A DNA stretch of 64,000 nucleotides from Auanema rhodensis. Lineage: Eukaryota > Nematoda > Chromadorea > Rhabditida > Rhabditidae. Positions 1 to 14,000 of the stretch are shown piece after piece (position 1 is the stretch's first letter; each line of letters opens with the position of its first letter). The DNA lies in contig OZ059899.1 of assembly GCA_964057225.1 (NCBI GenBank), positions 7,998,001 through 8,062,000 on the forward strand, given 5' to 3'. The position numbers and the translations under genes were made by a program. The notes under the pieces are model-generated. The model was not told where the DNA came from. It did no database searches and worked only from the letters and a program-made list of their open reading frames with translations.

Positions 1-3000
1 GACGTCAGTCTTCTACAGCATGTCGTTCTCTCCTCTTCTTTCCTCTCCCCAATTCCAACTTTCCGGTTGTAATGTTTTCGCTGTCATCGTCAGTTTTTTC
101 ACTACAGCAACATAGACGATGACTACGGCTTCTGCTGTCTTGCTGCTACATGCGTCGACAGTTCCCCCCATCACCGTCATCAGTTGCTGGCAAGTTCCTC
201 AGACAAAGTTAGCATTATCGTTCGTTCACAAAATTTGAAAAAAGAATGAAGACACATCTTCTTTTTGTTTTCTTTTTTCCTGTCTATTGTTATGAGTTTT
301 GATAATTTGCATATTTCATTACTATACTATGAAGCTTCTTCTTGAAATTACTTTAACAAGGTAATTACTATAATTCTATTTCTTCTACTTATAAGTATTT
401 ATAATTCAATTGATTATATTAAACATATACTAATACTTTAACTATATTTTATGTTCAAAAAAAACTTTGAAAAAAATATAGAAATATAGTAATTTTCATA
501 AAAAAAATTATTATATTTATGTAAGAAAGTCGCATGAATGGCAGGTTTTTCAGTTGTCTATCGTTCTAGTTTTCTCGTTGATAGCCAGTAAAACAGGACT
601 ATCGTCGTGTCAAGTTGCATGTGTTAAAAAAGTTAGAAATAAATGACGACATCACACCTGATGATGATGATGATGATACAATATTCTGTTATCAAGTAGT
701 ATCATTAGAATTTTGTACCATTGCTAATAATTATAAATATAAACTCATTTGTTTTATTTTTTTTTTTTCAAAAAACAAAAATGCATATATTTTGGAAAGT
801 TCGCGAAGAATTCTGCCTTCTTTGATACTATCATTAAACAACTTGATCATTTTTCTTTAAATTTTCGTCACTTTCTCAGCAAAATTTCTATTAAAATACT
901 TTTTTTAGTTCATTCACCAATGTCTTAATTCAGAAAAAAATATTTTTTTCCCCAACATCATGTTTTCAAACTTGATTGAAGTATTATTTTCTTCTTCATA
1001 TGAATAAACTAAACCAAATTACGTACACAAAAACTGATAGCTCGAAATTTTTATGTCAAATTTGGACAAAAAAAATCAGAGTATGTCGTTGTGAATGTGG
1101 GGCGGAGAAGGACGGGACGACCTTTGTGTCAGCCGCACCACATACGGTCCGCTCGGGAATCCGACGACGTTAGACCTCTTGAAGTAGACGAGTCAGACTG
1201 TGTCGTTGTTGCTTGTGCTGCACATATAGTTCTCATAAACTCTATTTCCTTCATTTTTTAAAATTATAATTTTATAATATAAATAAATAAAAGTATAAGG
1301 TTTTATTAAATCTTTCATGTAGATTTAGAAGTTCAGAAATTGACCTTCTATTCTGACCTTAGTCAATGACCAGTTCTACTACTTTCACCAGACCTCTATC
1401 CTTTATCCATAACCTCAACTGTATAAACATTCTGCTTTGACAATTGTTTTTTTCACTATTTTTCATATAATTTGTTTTTCTTTTATATGTTATCGTAATG
1501 ACATATTTCGTTGTCTTCATTATTAGGTTTTTTCTCGATTGTACTGTTAGGTTTGATGTTTCATGGTTTTCAAAGATTGATTCATGGCCAAACACTGTTT
1601 CAAACTTAAAAAACTACAGTTTTTGGGAATCTTAATCAATTCTCTTAAATGAAAAACCTCCTTGGTAATCGTCCTGCATTCTACATTTTCGTTTGAATTC
1701 TTTTGTGTTTTTTTCTGCCAAAAATTGCAAAATTTGACGTACTGCCTTGTGCCTTGAACCCAAACGTTCAATCACCACAGTAGAAAGCCTTTGATCGTCA
1801 TCAGAGATGAAGTGTCGGTAAGACGTACGAAGTAATGACTTCAACTTAACACATAGAATACTCTGTCTGGCTGTAGACTGTCTGTATGTAGAGTTGGTAG
1901 TGGTTTTCCGCGATGAATTTGGGTCATTTTGTCCAAGTTTACCTTGGCGCTAGCGCCTCATGGCACCGTCTGTTACTCGTTCGCGTCCGTCCAAGCGTTT
2001 TGGGGGGCGTCCCAGTAGATGTGTCCTCGGGCGGCCTTCTGACCTTATCTGGGTGGCCTAATATGGGTCGAATGGCACGAGAGACACGTTTTCAAATACG
2101 AAGTTAAGAAGGATACACATTAGTATTGTATAGACTAGACGGAGAGATAGAGAGAAAAAGAAAAGAAGGAAGAAAGAGGGTAAAAGGTCAGTTACACCAT
2201 AATGCCCTCAGGCGTATTGGATGTTATTGCAATTCAACCTTCACACACTTTTGTTGAATAGTGATTACTTTCCTTTAAGATGCAATTGTTCTTCTAAGTT
2301 CTGCTTTAAGAGAGCAAAAGAATTGAAAAGAAAGAAGAGAGAATCTAGGATATTTCAAAAATTTAAAAGTTTCGTGTATAGGCCCAATTACTAGTCCATT
2401 TACATTTTACTATATGCATATCATATATGGTTTAATCCATCTGTCTAACTACTAGAAATCCTGATGAATTAATGTTGTTGCTGTTAATGAGCGTCGGATG
2501 AGAGACAGCAACAGGGATAACAGAATCTGAAGGCCATCTAACTCTGATGTAAGTCTCATATCCTATCCGAGATATAGAATAATATCTTTAATGATGACCA
2601 TCATAACGAGTCAGTGAATTTCTGTCATTCTCTCTGAAGCTCTTAAATGTAACAATAAACGATGGTAGTTTGTTAGAATACTGTCTCATCATTTTTCATG
2701 AGCATTGTGTCCATCAGCAACGTCATCAGCATTGTCAACGATGTCCTAGTCTCAATACGCTGTTGTGTCATCAACTTCGCTCATTGTCCTCATTTGTCCT
2801 CAACCGTGCCAGTTCGTCTGTAGTAGTACCATCTCGATCAGTTACAAAGCAGTGGAAATCAACGACGATGTTTAGACCTTCAGATGCACACGCAAATTGA
2901 CGTTGTTATAGATATAGTCTACTTCATGAAAATGATTGAGACCAAAGAGAAGTGAGAGAGATAGATAAAACGATCGAGAGAGGGACACTGAGAGAGAAAA

Positions 3001-6000
3001 GAGGAAAAGGGTTCTCAGAGGAACAATTAATGTAGTTGCAGAGTAAGGTCACCATCTACTTGCTATGACCTTTCGGGGCGCCGGCGGCTGGTCCGATGCT
3101 TACCCTTACAACCATTATCTGCGTTGCAAACCTACCGTGACACCCTTTCTTCCTCATGCTTTTGCACTTCCGATTATAGCATAGATAGTTACTGCAAGTA
3201 TTTGTAGTTCTTTGCAGTTTCACCAATTTGCCTTGTGCTTCATTACAATTCAGACGTCTTTTCTCTCTTGGCCACAATCACCTGAGATTCCCAGAATTAA
3301 GATTTGAATACTGTTAATATCTCATGAGGAAACAGTTGTGTTGGAGTAATGTCAACCATTCTCAAATCATTTTTACTAGTTAAATCATCATCTGTTACCA
3401 CGTTTTCATCATCATCGTAGTCAAACGATTCAATTTTGACCTTGATAATTGAAATGTACAAACATCGGAGTAGCTGACTATGACCTCCCTTCTAACCCAC
3501 AATATACACATACATCAATTTAACTCTACTCTGTTCTCTTCTTCTTCATCTTCGTTTTCATCATCGTCGTTCTTTCCCTTCTTTCTATTCTCTCCTTTTC
3601 CTTCAAACATTATCCTCTCCTCTCTTCTCCTTTACTCACCCGACTAACTTGGAGCAGATGTTTCCATCTTCAATCTGTGGCTCTTTAGCGTTGTCCTCTT
3701 TGAAAACAACGTTTAACTAAGCTAAACATGATATCTCCTTATTTTTTTGTCTTCAGTTATCTTCATACTATATAATTTACAAAATATCTTTTTTAAAATA
3801 TATTTTTATGATTTCAAATTTCTTGATAACATTATCAAAACAGTTGCTAGACATGTACTTGTCTCTCGTTCTTTTATTTTGAATGCTCTAATTAGTTTAT
3901 TAATATCATAATTTGATTTTAATAGTAGACTGGAAAAACTGCTTTTCTCGTCTCTTACCTCACAATCACCTTCATCTATTTATAGAAAAAGTAAAATTAG
4001 AGTTTAATCTGACAAATAAGATATTTCTCTTGAAATATAATTAAATATTTGGAAATTCAAAACATTTCTGAAATATATGAAGACAGATACTTGGTATGAA
4101 GAATGGTGTCAAGGAAGCATGATTGAACAATCATTTAACGCTCCAAATTTGACTATTTTTCACGCTTTATAATCATGAATTTGAGCAAATCATTGTCATT
4201 ACCAGCTGATTAAATAAGTTATTAAGAAATGTATATTAATCAACATTCAGAGAAATTTATTTTACCAAATTGTTCGTTCTTTATATAAACTATATTATAT
4301 TCCTAACAATATTTTTCAAATCATTTTAATTATATCCCTGAAGATTTAAATTTCAACAACAATTAGAAAGATTTATCTTTTCATATTGTTCTACGTCATT
4401 TTCAATATGAAAATATGAATATCTGCTTCGGTTCGCTGATAAATATTCGACCAGCTTTAGCACCTACGTTCATTTTATTTCAAAAAAAAAGTTATGAAAA
4501 ACCATTTTCAAAACTTTTTTTTCAAAGAACATGAATGCTTTCTCTTTATGATTTCAAATATTTCTATGTATTACAGTCATCAAAAACGTTCCGGATCATT
4601 ATGTATCCATTTGCCTTCTGTTAAACAAATCTTTTCCTTTTTTTTTCAAATTTCATATAAATTCTTTTTTTAGTTTTATCTTAAACACATGAAATAAGAA
4701 GAATATTATATATTATATGAATTATCATATTAATACTATATATTATATATATGAAATCATGTCCTTGAATAGAAATAGCAGATGCTCCAATCATTACTAC
4801 TTTCATTTCGCTATTATCAATTTTTCAATTTTTGCTGTTTCTTTGTCACATTTACATATTTATATTTATTTATTTATATTTTGTAAACAGCAATAATCTT
4901 TTATCATTCATTATAATTTTCATCAATTATATTCTGATTCTTATCTACTAATTTCTAAATCATGGAGTGAGCGATTGTTAGAAAAATAATTTTTTCTCTC
5001 AATTTGTGTTGAAAAAAATTTTTTTTTTCTCGCAATAACATAGCCATTTCACTTCCATTTCTCTACGAAAAAAATCTTATTTGTCAAAACATCTTTTTGA
5101 ACCAAATAGCCTTCCGTTTTTGGCATTATCGCCATACAGTTCACGGTCACCATCTAGCAGCTGTTACTGTCTGTCTTATAAGAAGATTTGTGGAGACGAT
5201 GGTTGGTCTAGAACACAGACCGCAATCACGGCGGTTAATTTAAATTTTCGAAACCGATTTTCCGGACACAGTTTGCCACGACCTCGACGTAACGACGATA
5301 ATGTATCTACGAGAATTCACAATGATGTCGTGTGGCACGCAATAATACATGCGCTTCAGTATGTTGATGACAAACTTACCATGATGCGTTGATAATTGGT
5401 AGTTTAAAGCATATTTCCTTAACTTTTTGAATTACAAATGTCTTAGACTGTTAGCTCTTTTCTTTTCTCTTACTTCTGTCTCTTTTTCTCTCTTTCTTTC
5501 TCCTTCCCCCCCCCCCTCTCTCTCTCTTATGCTTATTCTTCACATTACTCTCTTTTCCTCATAATCTTATCTTATTAAAGCTTTTCATAATACATCTGAT
5601 TGTTCTCATTAATTATTTCATAAATTTGTTTTTAAATTCAAATTAATTGCGTTCATATGTACTGAATATCCATTTCAAGTGGAAATGTATTCAGACTCTA
5701 CATATTTCTGTATCCATAAAATTAAAAATGGATATATGTATTCATATTTTAAAACTACAACTATGTTCTATTGTTTACATTTTCATTTATATAAATTTAA
5801 CTCAAAAAAAAAAAAAAAGAAAAATAAAAAAAATAGAAAATGAGAGTTTGCGATTCAAATTTATTTTCACTATGATTAATAATTACTATTTTAGTCAGAT
5901 ACTTATATGCTTATTCTCTTTTTCATATCCTTTCCTATATATATCTTTCCTTCTTTTTGATCCTCACTCTTTCCTTTTTCCTCAATCTCTCATCAAAACC

Positions 6001-6359
6001 CTCATTTTTCTACTTTCATTCATTTTTCTTTTAATTTACTCTCATTGAATTGAAACATAAATGCTGTATTTTAATTTAAAATATATAAATATATATACAT
6101 TTATCTACATAATTAGAATTTATCACATATTTGTTTGTATATTATATAATATAGTTAAGGAAAAATATAACAATTGCCATTTATTTTAATAATCCAAGGA
6201 ATATTGGAAGCTTTCTTATTATTTTTGTTAACTTTTCCTACATTAAACAGCAAAAACATATAGCAAGCTTTTCGTCCTCCTGCTCATCCTACTCTTCATC
6301 TACCTCCTCCTCCTACTCCTTATTTGTCTCATTCATTCTAATTCATATCCTATCTTCTC

Positions 6360-6390
<31 letters not shown>

Positions 6391-6841
6391 CCTCTATCTC
6401 CCTCTATCTATTTCTCTTTCTCTCTCTTTTCTGGAGGCTACAAGCTCAACTGATACTATTCATGAATGGATAGACGAATCAGCTCATATGGACCATATGA
6501 TAAACAAAATCTTAACAAACACCTTTTATTATTAGCTTTGACAACAAAATCATTTTCACCTGCCTACTAATGTCATTTCTCTATCCATTATTATGCATAT
6601 TATTACAACTTTTTTATATATTTTTTGGAATTTTTTCTTTTTTTTTCCCTCAAAAATAATCAACAGATATTATTGAGTTGTTTTATAGTCCAGCATGCTT
6701 TTCCTCATTCTCAATTATTTTTCCTCATACACATATACTTAAAACGATCTCAATTTTTATTTTTTTTTCTGTATTTTTCTTTCAAACCTTTTCATTTTTA
6801 TCATAAAAATCATTTTAATAATATTATTTTATTTTTTTAAG
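1..6841. other. Non-coding 5' region or long intron upstream of the NR6A-like gene
   Basis: I find no convincing exon here on either strand. The open frames are short and have no recognisable domain. The stretch holds TC-rich tracts (about 5460-5530 and 6360-6425), a higher-GC segment around 1900-2060 containing the 12-nt palindrome GGCGCTAGCGCC at 1946-1957, and eight AGGTCA/TGACCT nuclear-receptor half-sites between 1341 and 3486. The gene to the right begins in the middle of its zinc-finger domain, so this is probably intron and/or promoter of that gene. Confidence 0.55.
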
Positions 6842-7841
6842 GTGTAAAGGCTTCTTCAAGCGAACAGTTCAAAACAAACGAATTTACGTTTGTGTGGGTG
6901 GACGAACTAATTGTCCTATGACCAAAGAGCACAGAAATAGGTTCGTTTCTCCTACAAAATGTATCTATTCAGATAAATTTCCTTTTGTGCTGATTTCCTA
7001 TTACATTTTCATTATTTGAGCAATATTACTAGTATTCCTTTTTTGTGCTTTTTGCAAAATTCAAATTTCATCGCCAAATATGAAAATTAAAAATTTTATG
7101 CGGAAAATTCAAGCAGTTTTTTACTGTGCCATTTCCGACTTTATAATAATTTTTTTTTCGTTTTATAACGTTTTTGCTATATTTTGTCGTGAAGAGAGAA
7201 CGAGATAAAGATAGATTGAGAATAAAGGGAGAGATGAATTTTACTAAATAATCAACACGAAGAAAATCAGCCAATTTTGAACATATAAATATCTAAAAAT
7301 AATATTTTTATTTGAATAAAAAAAAACTTTACGTAATATTGAAGTTATAATAATCTATTAAGAACATATACATATCTACAGTTTAATATATTTATAATTT
7401 AAATAAACTAAAATAAATTTATATATGTATATGTATTATACTATTGATTAATTAATATAAATATATAATAATTTTTAAATATAGTTAATATATAGTTTAA
7501 ATATACTTACATACTTATTTTCAGGTGTCAGTATTGCCGTTTTCAAAAGTGTTTACAACAAGGAATGGTTTTAGAAGGTATAACTTTGAATATATTTTAA
7601 AAATAGTTTTCATCTTTCTTTTTATTTTTTTATCATAAAATCTATTTTTTCCTAATAGTTGAATTTTGAATGAATTAGACAGCTTGTATTCAATCATACA
7701 TTTATCTTGTATACAAGTGAAAAAAAGATTTATTTGTTGTTTTTGTTTTGTACAAAAATATCAGGTAGATATAAAGAATAAAAAAAGGAAATAGTAAAAT
7801 ATGTGAAAAGAATGAAAGATAATGAGAGAGTGAGTGTGATG

Positions 7842-7886
<45 letters not shown>

Positions 7887-9843
7887 TGTATATATGAAAA
7901 AAAGAGAACGATAACGTTAATCTTTTTTTGAGAAAAATAGCTAGAGTAAGAGAAAAAAGTAAAAGCAGAAGCAGAGAGGCGAAGCTGAAAATCAAATGAT
8001 AATATAGAACAAGACATATCGTTTGGAAGCATAATTTGAAGTATATGTCTGTTTACAGGAGGGAACAGATCTCCCTTGACAACGTCATACGGCTTTCCTT
8101 TCTTTGACAATGTTTTGATTTTTTTTTTAATTTTGAAAGAAATAAAGATAAAAGGGAAGAAAAGATAGGCATAAGAATAAGAAAGTTAAAGAGAGCTAAT
8201 CAGCTGTGAATATATGAAAAAATGGAGAAAATAATAAAAAATATATTAAACTATAAAAGTTTTTCTGTATTAATAAAATATTTGAAAATATGAAAAATAA
8301 TTTCTTGAATAAAACACTGTAAAACTTAATAAGAATTATTTTTAAAAATTTTGTTTAAAAATTATATAAATATTTACTTTATTTCTTTTTTTCTTTTAGC
8401 TGTTCGTGAAGATCGAATGCCTGGTGGACGTAATGGCAGTTCAATTTATAACATCTATAAGGTTATTATAATTTTAATATATTTTATAAATAACTAACTA
8501 TAAAAAATGAATATTATAAAAATAACTTTAAAAATTTCAGCAACGTCAACGTAAGGGGAGACGATGTGATGATCGTGATCTGGACTGCTCACCTTTAAGC
8601 TCATCTCCTTCTGATGAGCTATCAATTAAAAGAATTTGTGATCGTGAATCTTCTATTGTTACAAAGAAAAATATGATTCAAGTAAGATAACCTTAAAAAA
8701 TGATTTCCATCATTCCAATTATTTCATAGGACTTGATAGAAATTGACCGGATAGACAAGTTGATAAATTTACGAGGATTACGGGTTCTTCCTTTACAAGA
8801 TGAGGAATTAGCTCCTGCATGTCAACGGCTTAGTAGGATTGGTTAGTAAATTTCTTTATTTTATTTTCCTTTTTGCATTAGGGAATTCTGTATTTTTCTG
8901 TTATTTTCGGTAATAATATGTAAGAAGAAAGACTAATTTTTTGATTTGCAGGAGATGAAATAGTTGAGCAACTTGTTGAATGGACGAAGCTTCTACCATT
9001 CTATCCAGAGTTACCTGTTGAAGTTCATACACATCTTTTAACTCAAAGATGGGCTGAACTTGTACTTCTATCAGCTTGTTTCTATGCTTGTTCAGTCATG
9101 AACTCGAGCGAAGATTCTGATGTATCAACTACAACTATTGATGGTCATGATGAGGTAAACTCACGACACCGTCATATAGATGCTAATCACATCAATGATT
9201 TCAGGTTTCGTTCAGTGATTATCATGTTAATATGAGTCTCTTACAATCACGTCTATCAGCAGTTATGGGAAAATCTATACCACTTGAACATGTTGTCAAG
9301 TAAGTTCTAAAAGAAATATTGAATTGTTATCAAATTAATTTTTTTTTCTAGAGAAGCTGGCTTATTGGTAGAAAAATTCACAAATCTTTTACATTCTTTT
9401 TCAAAAATGAAAATAAGTGCTGAAGCATATGTTTGTATTAAGGCTATAACTTTACTTCATTATAATACATCACCAGGTATTTTAATTTTTTAATTTATTT
9501 GTTACTATTATTTGTTTTAATTTTAGAAGCTGTTGATAATAATAATCATGTAAAAGATGCTCATATTAGAAAAGTTACACATATTCAAGATCAATTTGTT
9601 AAAGCATTACAAATTCATCTAACACAATGTACATCATCAGCAAGACTCAGTGATATTCTTCAATGGTAATTATATCTTTTAACTTTATAGTTTCATTATA
9701 TCTTAATATCTTATAGGCTTCCACAACTACACTCTGCTTCATCAGTTCTTCTGCATTCTAAGATGTTCTACGTACCATTCCTTATTTGCAAAAATCCTCG
9801 TCGATTTGCTGGACAAGAAGCTGATGATACTGATACTGAATAG
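6842..9843 (+). CDS. nhr-91: NR6A (GCNF/DHR4/NHR-91)-type nuclear hormone receptor, 5' part not visible
   Basis: Ligand-regulated or orphan nuclear transcription factor. Ten exons join in frame: 6842-6940, 7525-7577, 8400-8461, 8541-8681, 8730-8841, 8952-9154, 9205-9299, 9352-9476, 9527-9665 and 9717-9843, giving 384 residues and a TAG stop. The visible protein starts at CKGFFKRTVQNKR, the end of zinc finger 1. Zinc finger 2 follows (C-x5-C-x9-C-x2-C pattern ending CQYCRFQKCLQQGM), then the C-terminal extension LEAVREDRMPGGRN. That extension is characteristic of the NR6A and NR5/FTZ-F1 groups, and VLEAVREDRMPGGRN followed by a short NIYK segment points to DHR4/NHR-91. A ligand-binding-domain helix set follows (EQLVEWTKLLPFYPELPVE, then QRWAELVLLSACFYA). 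The first zinc-finger exon (the usual CxxCGD...HYG) was not found in 1-6841 and may lie off the left edge. The tail is acidic (EADDTDTE). Confidence 0.88.
7844..7884. repeat. (GA)n microsatellite
   Basis: About 41 nt of uninterrupted GA dinucleotides inside an intron of the NR6A-like gene, between the exons ending at 7577 and starting at 8400. Confidence 0.95.
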
Positions 9844-10989
9844 ATCATCGATTCGGCATAATACAATAAGATAATCGTTATTTGATTATATTTTTCATTT
9901 GGATTTTAGTGATAGCATTCTTTATTTTATATTTAATCTTATATTTCTTCATACATTTCGCTGTCATTATCTTTCAATATTTCTTATTTTCTTGTTTATT
10001 TGTTTTATTTTCTTATTTTACATTTTATTTTATTACAATTCTAGCATCTTACTTTCACATACCAATTTTCTATTTATCTCTTTTCCATGTATTCGGTTTC
10101 CAAATCCTTAATCTTCATTTCGCTTTTTGTCTTCTATGTCTCATCCATCCACTACCTTTTCCTCCAAATCTGTTGTCACCTGCATCAGGATTTTCAAACC
10201 ATCTTCTTTCGTGCCCTGATACGATAATAGCAGTGTCATATACTAGATAGACATCTTGAAAACTTAGTATACTTGTGAATCAGACTGAAACATTTTCAAC
10301 CTATTCTCTATATAACTCATATTCTAAAATTTATTTTTTCGGATCTAATTCATGTTTAACATCGTTCTTTCATTTCATTATCCGTTCTTCCAAAACTGAA
10401 CCTGCTTTACCAGCAAAATTTTATTGTATTTTTATATTTTTTCCAAAACGGACGGGTAGTCTGCAATAATTATTTTATAATTCTCTTCCTTTTTATTAAT
10501 GAATTTTAAGAAACATAATGAAAACATTCTGGATAAACGATATTTTACTTTATTTTATTTTTATTTTTAACAAAAACTCAAATATACATATACGAAATTA
10601 ATATGAAAAAGTTACATAATTTAACAACATATTATGTACATATCAATACATTTTTATAATTTCATTATAACATGTTTGGAAGGAGATTCAGCTTCCTCTA
10701 CCTCGCCTGCAAAACTATTGTAGCTTTTACAGCATTTTTAAATGAAAGAAAGATTAAAGCAAAAGTTCAAGAATTCATAATACAATCCATATATTGGATA
10801 AACGTTAAAGACGAGCTCACAGATATACAGAGCTGGCAACAATTGTTGTTCAGTGGACAACGAGTCCCCTTTCGGTTAGTAGAAAAGAAGAACTGGCTTT
10901 GATTTTAATTGAATAGACTTTGTTTCAACGCTATGTCGTCATTCTAATTGCTCATCTACATAGTAGGAAACGACATTGATAAAGAGAAA

Positions 10990-11005
10990 GGGGGGGGGGG
11001 AGAGA
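10990..11005. repeat. G11 tract joined to a GA tract
   Basis: Eleven consecutive G followed directly by GAGAGAG-type sequence. On the other strand this is CT repeat next to poly-C, the same composition as the tracts at about 5506, 17276 and 18978. Confidence 0.85.
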
Positions 11006-14000
11006 GTTCGATTAAGATGATCTGAATGGCATGGGAAGTAAGAGAGAATGAGATAATATACGTATACAAGTAGTACTAAAACAGGAGAATAGGATATGAA
11101 AATCAGAAAGAATTTAAAGATTTCATGTATGCATCTATCTGATTTTATGCTTTCAATCACTATTATCAGATAAACGATTTGATATGAAGATAACTTTTCA
11201 AACCAAAAACTATTCTTACACTCAAAAATTTCAAAATTACAAAAAAAATAAAGAGAACTATTTCGTTTATCTATTAGATTGCAATAGTACATGAAGCCCT
11301 TTAAGACCTGAGTATCAAGTGATTACAATTCTGGTTGCTAATACATCGGCAAAAAGGTTGAAAGCCTGACGATCGTTCCCCCCAGGGAGAAGTAGCTGTG
11401 AACCTTCTGTCTGCTCATCACACCCGGATTCTTTATTCTCTTTTTAGTTTGCTAGACCTCATTCCGATGTTCAACATGATATTTTTGTTTATATACATAC
11501 ATAGATTGGTTTGTTCGTTGACATGATTCCTTTAATGCTCTTAATGTTACAAAAATTGTTCACATTTTTTTTAAATTAAAAAAAAATTAAAAACGTTCTT
11601 GTATATATAAAATATTTTTTGAGTTAAGCTTTAAAATATGGCTAAAAACACACTTTCCCATACTTTTTTGCAGCAATATTATATGAATTTTCCCATAATA
11701 TCAGTGAGAAGTCTTTACATTTTTCTTGAAATTGAACTTCTTTAAAGATTTTTCTATAAATATACTGAAATCGTTTCGATAGAACCTTTGATCAATCTCA
11801 TGTCATTTATGGCTACCATCATCTTTTAGCTTCTATTGATGCCCCTGAGTGGTCGTTGTGTTGAAGCCTTCACTTTTTGCTCTTCAGCTTTCACATCGGT
11901 CATTGACTTCAGTACATCATTCAAATGCTCAAATATTCCATTTAACTTTATGTTTTTCACCTTTCCGTTCATTTTATTTTTTTTCAAAGTTTCATCTTAT
12001 TTTTCATTTAAGAATAACTAGAACTTCAAAACTGTTTACCGGGAAAATGAGTAAATGAAGTATGTTAATCTACTATAATTATATTTTCCATCATCTTATA
12101 ATGTTCTTTATACTCAACATTCTTCAAAAAGCTGAAAGCCTTACTTCTTTAGTTAAGATCAAATATCTTTGTCAGATCTGAAACATTTCAAAGTTTTTAT
12201 TTTAAAAATATAATATTTTTATTTTGTTAAGATAAATAACAATTCAATTTTATATTTGCATTAGAAAAAAATGATTTTGAACTATTTATTGATTATTCTC
12301 TCATTTTATTATAACTTAAAGGTTTTTTAATATTTTATAAATTTAAAATAAAAAATTCAAAATTAATATAACTAAAAGCATTTTAAGTTAAGTGGTTTTC
12401 CTTATGTTACAATAATATATTAAAATGAAAACGTTAAATATTCATTTTTTTTAGAAAAACGCTTATGCTGAAATTGATTTCAGTTTAAATTCATGTATAC
12501 ATATTAAACTAAAAAATTTCTTTTTTGAGCATTTCCAATAAGTCATTCAGCTTTTGGAAAATTCTGATATTCACTCATGTTACTTTCCTTACATATTTTT
12601 CTTTCAAAAATCTTAATAAGATTATTGGTTGAACATGAAAACTATGCTTAAAGAGGACAAGATGACAAAACGACAATATATTCAAGCTCGGCTATTGAGC
12701 TAAAACAATAATGCTTAATAACGAGTGAGAAGAATCCGTCTCAACATACTCTGATGGCATATCTTGAAAACGCCCATTTACGTGTATTTTAATTACAACT
12801 TGATTTTTCTCAACAAAAAATCTCAAAATACGTTCTCAGATCCGGAAGAGGTTTTGGTCGTCGTATCTCGTTTTCATTGATCAGATAGAGCTTTAGCGTC
12901 TTTGATTGTGCTTGATGAAAATCTAACCAATCTCATCTATTTCTCTTGTCCATCTTCCTTTTTATTGAAATCAACAATCGCCATAACATCACGTTAGTTC
13001 ATTTTCTAAATTTCAAGATTATCGACTTAGCAAGTTAAATATTTCCCTGACAAGTAAGACTATTTGTATATTAAGCACATATTTTATAACAATTAATATT
13101 CATATATGTGAATTTATATCAAATTAAATATATTTTAATTTGTATAAAATTGAATTATTTTTATAATTATCAAATTTGTTGTTTTTTTCTTTATTTTTCA
13201 CAAATATATTGAAAAATGAATATTAATGAGTTTTGATTATAAGGCTTGCTAGTTAGTTCCAGCTGTTCAAACATCTCACAAATAAATAATTGTAAATTAG
13301 ATTTCACATTATCCCTCTTAATCTTTCGGCTATATTAGATATTTCTTTAAAAGGCTTTTGATATCTACTACCTAGATTCTAAGCGTATTAACGTCTGTTG
13401 TGTCTATAATGTGAATATTTGAGTTTTTTTAAAAAAAAATAATTTTTTTGCTTTATACATATTACTCAAATATTATGTATTACTCTAATTTATCAACCGT
13501 TTATCGTCTAAATCTCATAATAAATGACGTTTTCACGTAAAATATTACGTTGGTACGCTTTGTATTTATGTATTTTCTTATTCAATTCTCAACCATTTTA
13601 ATAATATTTCTATACTTTTAGTATATTTTATTATTTTATTATATTATATATTATATAAACAATTTATAATTATAGTATTCATTTATAAAAATTAATATAA
13701 TATATTTACATTCATTTCATGTTCTTCATATATACTTTTCTTCTTCATCATTTTTTTTTCATCCATCTCTTCCATAATCAATTTTTATATGACGTCAATC
13801 ACCAAGTTTTTCAAAACATATTAAATCATTTTGTTTTTATAATAATAATAATAATTTTCCATAAACATTTCGATATAAATGCTTATATAGTTTGGATTTT
13901 CGAATTGAGTAATACTGAAGCTGAATCTTAATTTAGTTTCGTAGTCTCACACCGGTTAACATCACTCATTCACATTCATTTTGATTTTTTTCCGGAAAGA

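Noticed and set aside
5081-5392. 103-residue open frame containing KICGDDGW, considered as the missing zinc-finger-1 exon of the NR6A-like receptor
   Set aside because: The Cys spacing is wrong and no HYG or SCEG motif follows. No splice donor leads in phase to 6842.
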